Shown piece after piece: positions 7,697 through 10,828 of a DNA stretch of 10,828 nucleotides. The stretch is from Deltaproteobacteria bacterium (GTDB taxonomy: Bacteria; Myxococcota_A; UBA9160; UBA4427). The stretch spans positions 1 to 10,828 of the forward strand of contig DRKE01000470.1 of NCBI GenBank assembly GCA_011051925.1, in the 5' to 3' direction. The stretch's first letter is position 1, and each line of letters starts with the position of its first letter. Made by a program: the position numbers and the translations under genes. The notes below the pieces were generated by a model, which did not search any database, was not told where the DNA came from, and saw nothing but the letters and a program-made list of their open reading frames with translations.

Positions 7697-7726
7697 TTGT
7701 GGCGAAGGGCCCCGCCTCCCTAAGCT
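7697..7726 (+). promoter_or_regulatory. Possible promoter of the small four-cysteine protein gene
   Basis: TTGTGG (7697-7702), an 18-base spacer, TAAGCT (7721-7726), 34 bases before ATG 7761. Weak match to sigma70 consensus. It sits in the 253-bp divergent spacer 7508-7760 between the AsmA-like gene and this gene; I found nothing else convincing in that spacer. Confidence 0.3.
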
Positions 7727-7760
7727 CTCGGCGAGTCCAACCAGACGGAAGGCCATTGGC

Positions 7761-7973
7761 ATGTCATCCCGAGACGCACGCTGCCGCTTCGCGGAACGTT
7801 GTCCGATGTATCCGATCTTCGAAAGCCGGCACATCCTGCGGATCTATCAGATCCAGTATTGTGAATCGCGCTTCGAGAATTGCGAACGATTCAAGCTCGC
7901 TTCCCGGGGAGAGATGCCCGATCCGCAACTCCTTCCCGACGGAGACCGGCTGTCTCCCAGGGAACGGGAATAG
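7761..7973 (+). CDS. Small four-cysteine protein of unknown function
   Basis: A soluble 70-residue protein with no signal peptide or membrane helix. Four cysteines are arranged C-x5-C-x19-C-x6-C (Cys8, 14, 34, 41), with CRFAERCPMYPIF (8-20), IYQIQYCES (28-36), NCERFKLA (40-47) and a C-terminal LLPDGDRL (57-64). The spacing and the aromatic/basic residues around the cysteines look conserved-protein-like rather than random. I recall similar short 'C....CP.. F ... YC...F..C.R ... LLP.G' proteins annotated as hypothetical in deltaproteobacterial-type genomes, but cannot name a family. A zinc or iron-sulfur site is possible (inference). ATG 7761 has GGAAGG eight bases upstream. The frame stays open far upstream, antisense to the AsmA-like gene; that part is not coding. 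It converges on the GGDEF-EAL gene with a 41-base gap. Confidence 0.78.
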   Translation: MSSRDARCRFAERCPMYPIFESRHILRIYQIQYCESRFENCERFKLASRGEMPDPQLLPDGDRLSPRERE

Positions 7974-8014
7974 GAAGACAGGAAGTCGGAAGCGAAGAAG
8001 CCGTCCGCGCGGGC

Positions 8015-10414
8015 TCAGTCCGCGGATGAGGCCGGATCGGGTTTTCCGAGGGGCAGACGTGCCCGGGCCAGGAGCGGTACCTCCTCGGGCGGGACAGGCC
8101 TCGAGAAAAGATATCCCTGCGCCTGATGACAGCGCAGATCGCAGAGCATCTCCGCCTGCTCGACGGTCTCGACCCCCTCTGCGATGACCTTCATCTCCAG
8201 CATTCTCGCCAGGGTGACGACCGTCGCCGCGACGCTCGTCGCCCGACCGTCGAGTTCCACCTCGAGCACCAGGGATCGATCCATCTTGATCGAATCGAGA
8301 TCGATCCGGCTGAGACAGGCCAGCGTCGCATAGCCCGTCCCGAAATCGTCCAGGGAGATGTGGATCCCCGCGGATCGAAGCGCATTCAGGGCGGTCGCCA
8401 TTTCCGCATCGTCCCCGAGAAAGGATCTTTCCGTGATCTCGAATTCGAGCTGGGCGGGATCGACCCGATGTTCTTCGAGGCAAGCGAAGACGAACTCCGA
8501 GAAGTCGGGATCGCGCAGTTCGAGAGCGGAAACGTTGACGGCGACGCGTACTTCATCGACACCCTCGGCCCGCCATTGAGCCAGCAGGGAACACGTTCGG
8601 GTGAGAACCCATCGGCCGATGGCCTGGATGCTCCCGTTCTTCTCGGCGATCGCGATGAACTCTTCTGGCGAGACGAAACCGAGTTCGTCGCTGGTCCATC
8701 GGATCAACGCTTCGAACCCGATCACGCTCCCCGTCGGCAGCTCGACCTTGGGCTGGAAGACGAGCGTGAAATCCCCCGCACGGATCGCCTTCCAGAGGGC
8801 GCGACTGACCGTGGCCTGACGATCGAGCTTCGCTTCGATCTCCGGCTCGAAGAACCGGAAGAGCCCCCGCCCATCCCGTTGCGCGACCCGACAAGCGAGG
8901 TCCGCCTGGCGGAAAAGCGAAGACAGGTCTGGGGAATCCCCGGACAGGAGGCTGATTCCGATGCTCGCGCTGACCTGGAATTCGCAGCTGGCACTGGCCC
9001 CGATCCTTCGCTGGAGACGCGTCGCGAGCCCCTCGATCTCCTCCTTGCGCGACATTCCCCTGACGAGAAGGGCGAATTCGTCCCCGCCGAGCCGACCGGG
9101 AAAGGATTCGATCGGTTCGCCCCCGTCGACGCGGCCGTCTTCGAGAGCGGAGGCGACCGACAGGATCGATTCGTCCCCGGCGTTCTGGCCGTAGAGATCG
9201 TTGACGAGCTTCAGATCGTCGATGTCGAGGATGAAGAGTGCCAGCAACCCGTGCTCGTCTCGCGCCTCCGCGATCCATCGCGCGAGTGTCTCCCGGAAAC
9301 AACGTCGATTGGCCAGCCCGGTCTGTTCATCCCGGTCGGCGGCCTCTGCGGCAATCGCTTCGGCCCGACGTCGCTCGGTGATGTCTCGCAGGGCGAGAAT
9401 GAAGACCGGGCTGTCTTCGGAACTCGATCCCCCCGGAAAGAGCCGGACGTCGAAATCCCGTGGCGCGGCCTCGGCAACGTTTCGCAAGCGCAGATCCGGG
9501 TGCCGCCCCTCGCAACCCGCGACGAAGTCGAATTCCGGCCAGACATCGTGGAGGGGCGAGCCCAGGAGCGAGTCGATCTCCGCGTCGAGATAACGGGCTC
9601 CTTCTCGGTTCACGTGGACGATCCTGCCTTCGCGATCCAGAAGCAGCATCGGATCGCCGGTCCTTTCGAAGAGGGCCCCCGAAGCCGAGGGAACGAGTGT
9701 CTTGACCCGATCGCGCGCGACGACGCCGAACAGGATCGTCGCGCTGACCAGACCGGCCAGGGGTGTCGGGTCGACGGGAGAGGCGGTCGTGAACAGATAG
9801 ACGGCGTTCAGGATCCAGGGAATCCCGATCGTCGCGATCAGGGCGACGCTCTCGCCCGGAGAGGTCGACCAGACCCGATGCGAACGCATGGCCAGGAGAA
9901 CGACAGCCACACCCATGAAGGCATAGGATGAATAGGTATGAACCCAGAACCAGGGGCCCTCCGTCGTCTTCAGGCTGGTCAACTGCCCGACCGCCACGGT
10001 TTCGAAGGAAGTCCAGACCAGTCCATGAGCCGGATTCGTCCAGGCGAGTCCGATGGTCGTCACGGGGAGGGCCATCGCGACGATCCAGGCCCGGGTCGTG
10101 ATCCGGAAATCGAATACGAGGGCGAGCGCGACGAGCAGGACCGCCATCGGGACGACGGCCGTCCCCGTGAAGGCGAACTGATGCAGGCGGCGCATGACGA
10201 TCGGGTCGTGGGTCAGCAACTCGAGGGAATAGGCAACCGACCAGAAGATCATCCCCAGGAGGAGGACGATGACCGGGGGCAGGGATTCGGGGATCTGACC
10301 CAGCAGGCTTCTCGAGATCGAGAACCGGCGCCCAGCCAGGGTCAGAAGACCGACCGGCAGGAGCATCCCCAGCAGAAGCATCGAGTAGACGACGAAAGGC
10401 TGCACACCGGTCAC
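8015..10414 (-). CDS. 7TM-PAS-GGDEF-EAL cyclic-di-GMP enzyme
   Basis: Membrane-anchored protein of 799 residues that can in principle both make and degrade c-di-GMP. Residues 1-~240 are a seven-helix sensor resembling the histidine-kinase N-terminal 7TM domain (LGMIFWSVAYSLELL 53-67, TNPAHGLVW 126-134). A PAS domain follows at ~245-350 (MLLLDREGRIVHVNREG 256-272, ALRDITERRR 341-350). The cyclase domain (~360-520) has EQTGLANRR (363-371), the metal-binding Asp397 in LDIDD, and intact GGDEF at 443-447; the RxxD inhibitory site expected upstream is absent (Pro-Ile-Glu-Ser). The EAL domain (~530-785) keeps Glu568 (EAL), Asn627, Glu659, Asp689-Asp690 in DDFGTGY, Lys710, Glu746 and Gln766, so phosphodiesterase activity is likely. 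The start GTG 10414 has no good Shine-Dalgarno; GTG 10405 is an alternative. Confidence 0.94.
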   Translation of the reverse strand: MTGVQPFVVYSMLLLGMLLPVGLLTLAGRRFSISRSLLGQIPESLPPVIVLLLGMIFWSVAYSLELLTHDPIVMRRLHQFAFTGTAVVPMAVLLVALALVFDFRITTRAWIVAMALPVTTIGLAWTNPAHGLVWTSFETVAVGQLTSLKTTEGPWFWVHTYSSYAFMGVAVVLLAMRSHRVWSTSPGESVALIATIGIPWILNAVYLFTTASPVDPTPLAGLVSATILFGVVARDRVKTLVPSASGALFERTGDPMLLLDREGRIVHVNREGARYLDAEIDSLLGSPLHDVWPEFDFVAGCEGRHPDLRLRNVAEAAPRDFDVRLFPGGSSSEDSPVFILALRDITERRRAEAIAAEAADRDEQTGLANRRCFRETLARWIAEARDEHGLLALFILDIDDLKLVNDLYGQNAGDESILSVASALEDGRVDGGEPIESFPGRLGGDEFALLVRGMSRKEEIEGLATRLQRRIGASASCEFQVSASIGISLLSGDSPDLSSLFRQADLACRVAQRDGRGLFRFFEPEIEAKLDRQATVSRALWKAIRAGDFTLVFQPKVELPTGSVIGFEALIRWTSDELGFVSPEEFIAIAEKNGSIQAIGRWVLTRTCSLLAQWRAEGVDEVRVAVNVSALELRDPDFSEFVFACLEEHRVDPAQLEFEITERSFLGDDAEMATALNALRSAGIHISLDDFGTGYATLACLSRIDLDSIKMDRSLVLEVELDGRATSVAATVVTLARMLEMKVIAEGVETVEQAEMLCDLRCHQAQGYLFSRPVPPEEVPLLARARLPLGKPDPASSAD

Positions 10415-10654
10415 GATCGACCGAACATCGGAGCTTCTTGATCCGGGAAAACCCCGTGTCCCACCCGGTCGAGGTCGCCGAGACGGCCTCTAGGAAACCT
10501 CTGCACACGCCGCCGTGCCGTGATCGGTGCGGGAGGGAGTACCGTGCTCGAACAGGTTCGGGCGGTCGGAATGCCTGCTTGTCCGGATCCCGGTGGCCGC
10601 CCTCTCGAAACTGCGCGCGGCACCCCGTCCCGCCCCGACCTCGGGACGCCTCGA
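10415..10654. other. Spacer between GGDEF-EAL gene and transposase remnant
   Basis: A 240-bp stretch upstream of the GGDEF-EAL start. Open frames here give Arg/Pro-rich translations without motifs. I see no strong promoter and no terminal inverted repeat that would mark the end of the insertion sequence. Confidence 0.5.
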
Positions 10655-10828
10655 TCACAGCGCCGCCCTTGCCTCTCTCGGGATCGACTCGTGCCGAACT
10701 GCATGGAGGTTCGCCAACGCGGACATCGTCTGCGCCCGCGCCGGGTTCTTCGCGATCCCCCGGTCGCGTGTCTTCGTGAAGCCCTGGCGCGGCTCGACGA
10801 GGAAGTCGATGCGCAGCAGCGGCTCGAG
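10655..10828 (-). pseudogene. IS5-family-like transposase, C-terminal end (truncated by window edge, probably degraded)
   Basis: An open minus-strand frame enters from the right edge and stops at TGA 10657-10655, giving 57 residues. GFTKTRDRGIAKNPARAQTM (16-35) and SALANLHAVR (36-45) match the C-terminal end of IS5-family DDE transposases, whose usual form is 'F.KtRYRGlaKN......lfALaNLw..R'. The invariant Tyr in YRG is Asp here, and the stretch before it (RIDFLVEPRQ), where the family reads roughly 'VEHPFRVIKRQFGF', is altered and about a residue short. This suggests a decayed copy. The rest of the gene is outside the window, so a divergent intact copy is not excluded. No inverted repeat was found after the stop. 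Confidence 0.6.

Noticed and set aside
5564..7723. A 719-codon plus-strand frame opposite the AsmA-like gene
   Set aside because: Longer than the real gene, but Arg/Glu/Asp/Pro-rich with no recognisable domain. The minus strand has a membrane anchor, RBS and AsmA motifs.
8004..8026. A TCCGCG/CGCGGA hairpin as a terminator between the convergent Cys4 and GGDEF-EAL genes
   Set aside because: Short stem, no T-tract on either strand, and it overlaps the end of the GGDEF-EAL coding sequence.
8126..9931. A 601-codon plus-strand frame opposite the GGDEF-EAL gene
   Set aside because: Antisense to a gene with complete GGDEF and EAL motifs; no independent support.
1..10828. Search for CRISPR arrays, tRNA or rRNA genes, phage or defence modules
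   Set aside because: No direct repeat series, no cloverleaf or rRNA signature and no integrase, nuclease or toxin motifs were seen on either strand.

Overview
The window is high-GC DNA (roughly two-thirds G+C by eye), densely coding, from a Gram-negative bacterium. Outer-membrane-type biology (an AsmA-family protein), a TesB thioesterase, a MASE1 sensor kinase, a DUF6116-like protein and a GGDEF-EAL protein all fit a proteobacterial or deltaproteobacterial/myxococcal-type lineage. I cannot place it more precisely from sequence alone. The tetranucleotide GATC is strikingly over-represented in both genes and spacers.

Layout. (1) 1-2466, minus strand: a tightly coupled operon reading tesB (acyl-CoA thioesterase II), an ABC-2 type ATPase, then an ABC-2 permease that runs off the left edge. 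Each downstream gene overlaps the preceding stop by 4 bases (GTGA, TTGA). (2) 2467-3076: a 610-bp divergent spacer with no supportable gene. It carries a nested hairpin in the tesB leader. (3) 3077-5305: a MASE1/HisKA_3 sensor kinase (plus) convergent with a NarL/FixJ-type response regulator (minus). They are separated by 30 bp and are probably cognate partners. The regulator has its own good sigma70-like promoter. (4) 5399-7507, minus: an AsmA-family envelope protein followed by a small DUF6116-like membrane protein. (5) 7761-7973, plus: a 70-residue four-cysteine protein of unknown function, divergent from the AsmA gene. (6) 8015-10414, minus: a 7TM-PAS-GGDEF-EAL cyclic-di-GMP enzyme with both catalytic motif sets intact. 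(7) 10655-10828, minus, at the right edge: the C-terminal end of what looks like an IS5-family transposase, probably a decayed copy.

The genes fall into two themes. One is envelope traffic and maintenance (ABC-2 exporter, AsmA-like, DUF6116-like). The other is signal transduction (two-component pair, c-di-GMP turnover). I see no phage, CRISPR, tRNA, rRNA or defence system. The least explained items are the Cys4 mini-protein, the structured tesB leader, the coupling of tesB to an exporter, and the GATC bias.
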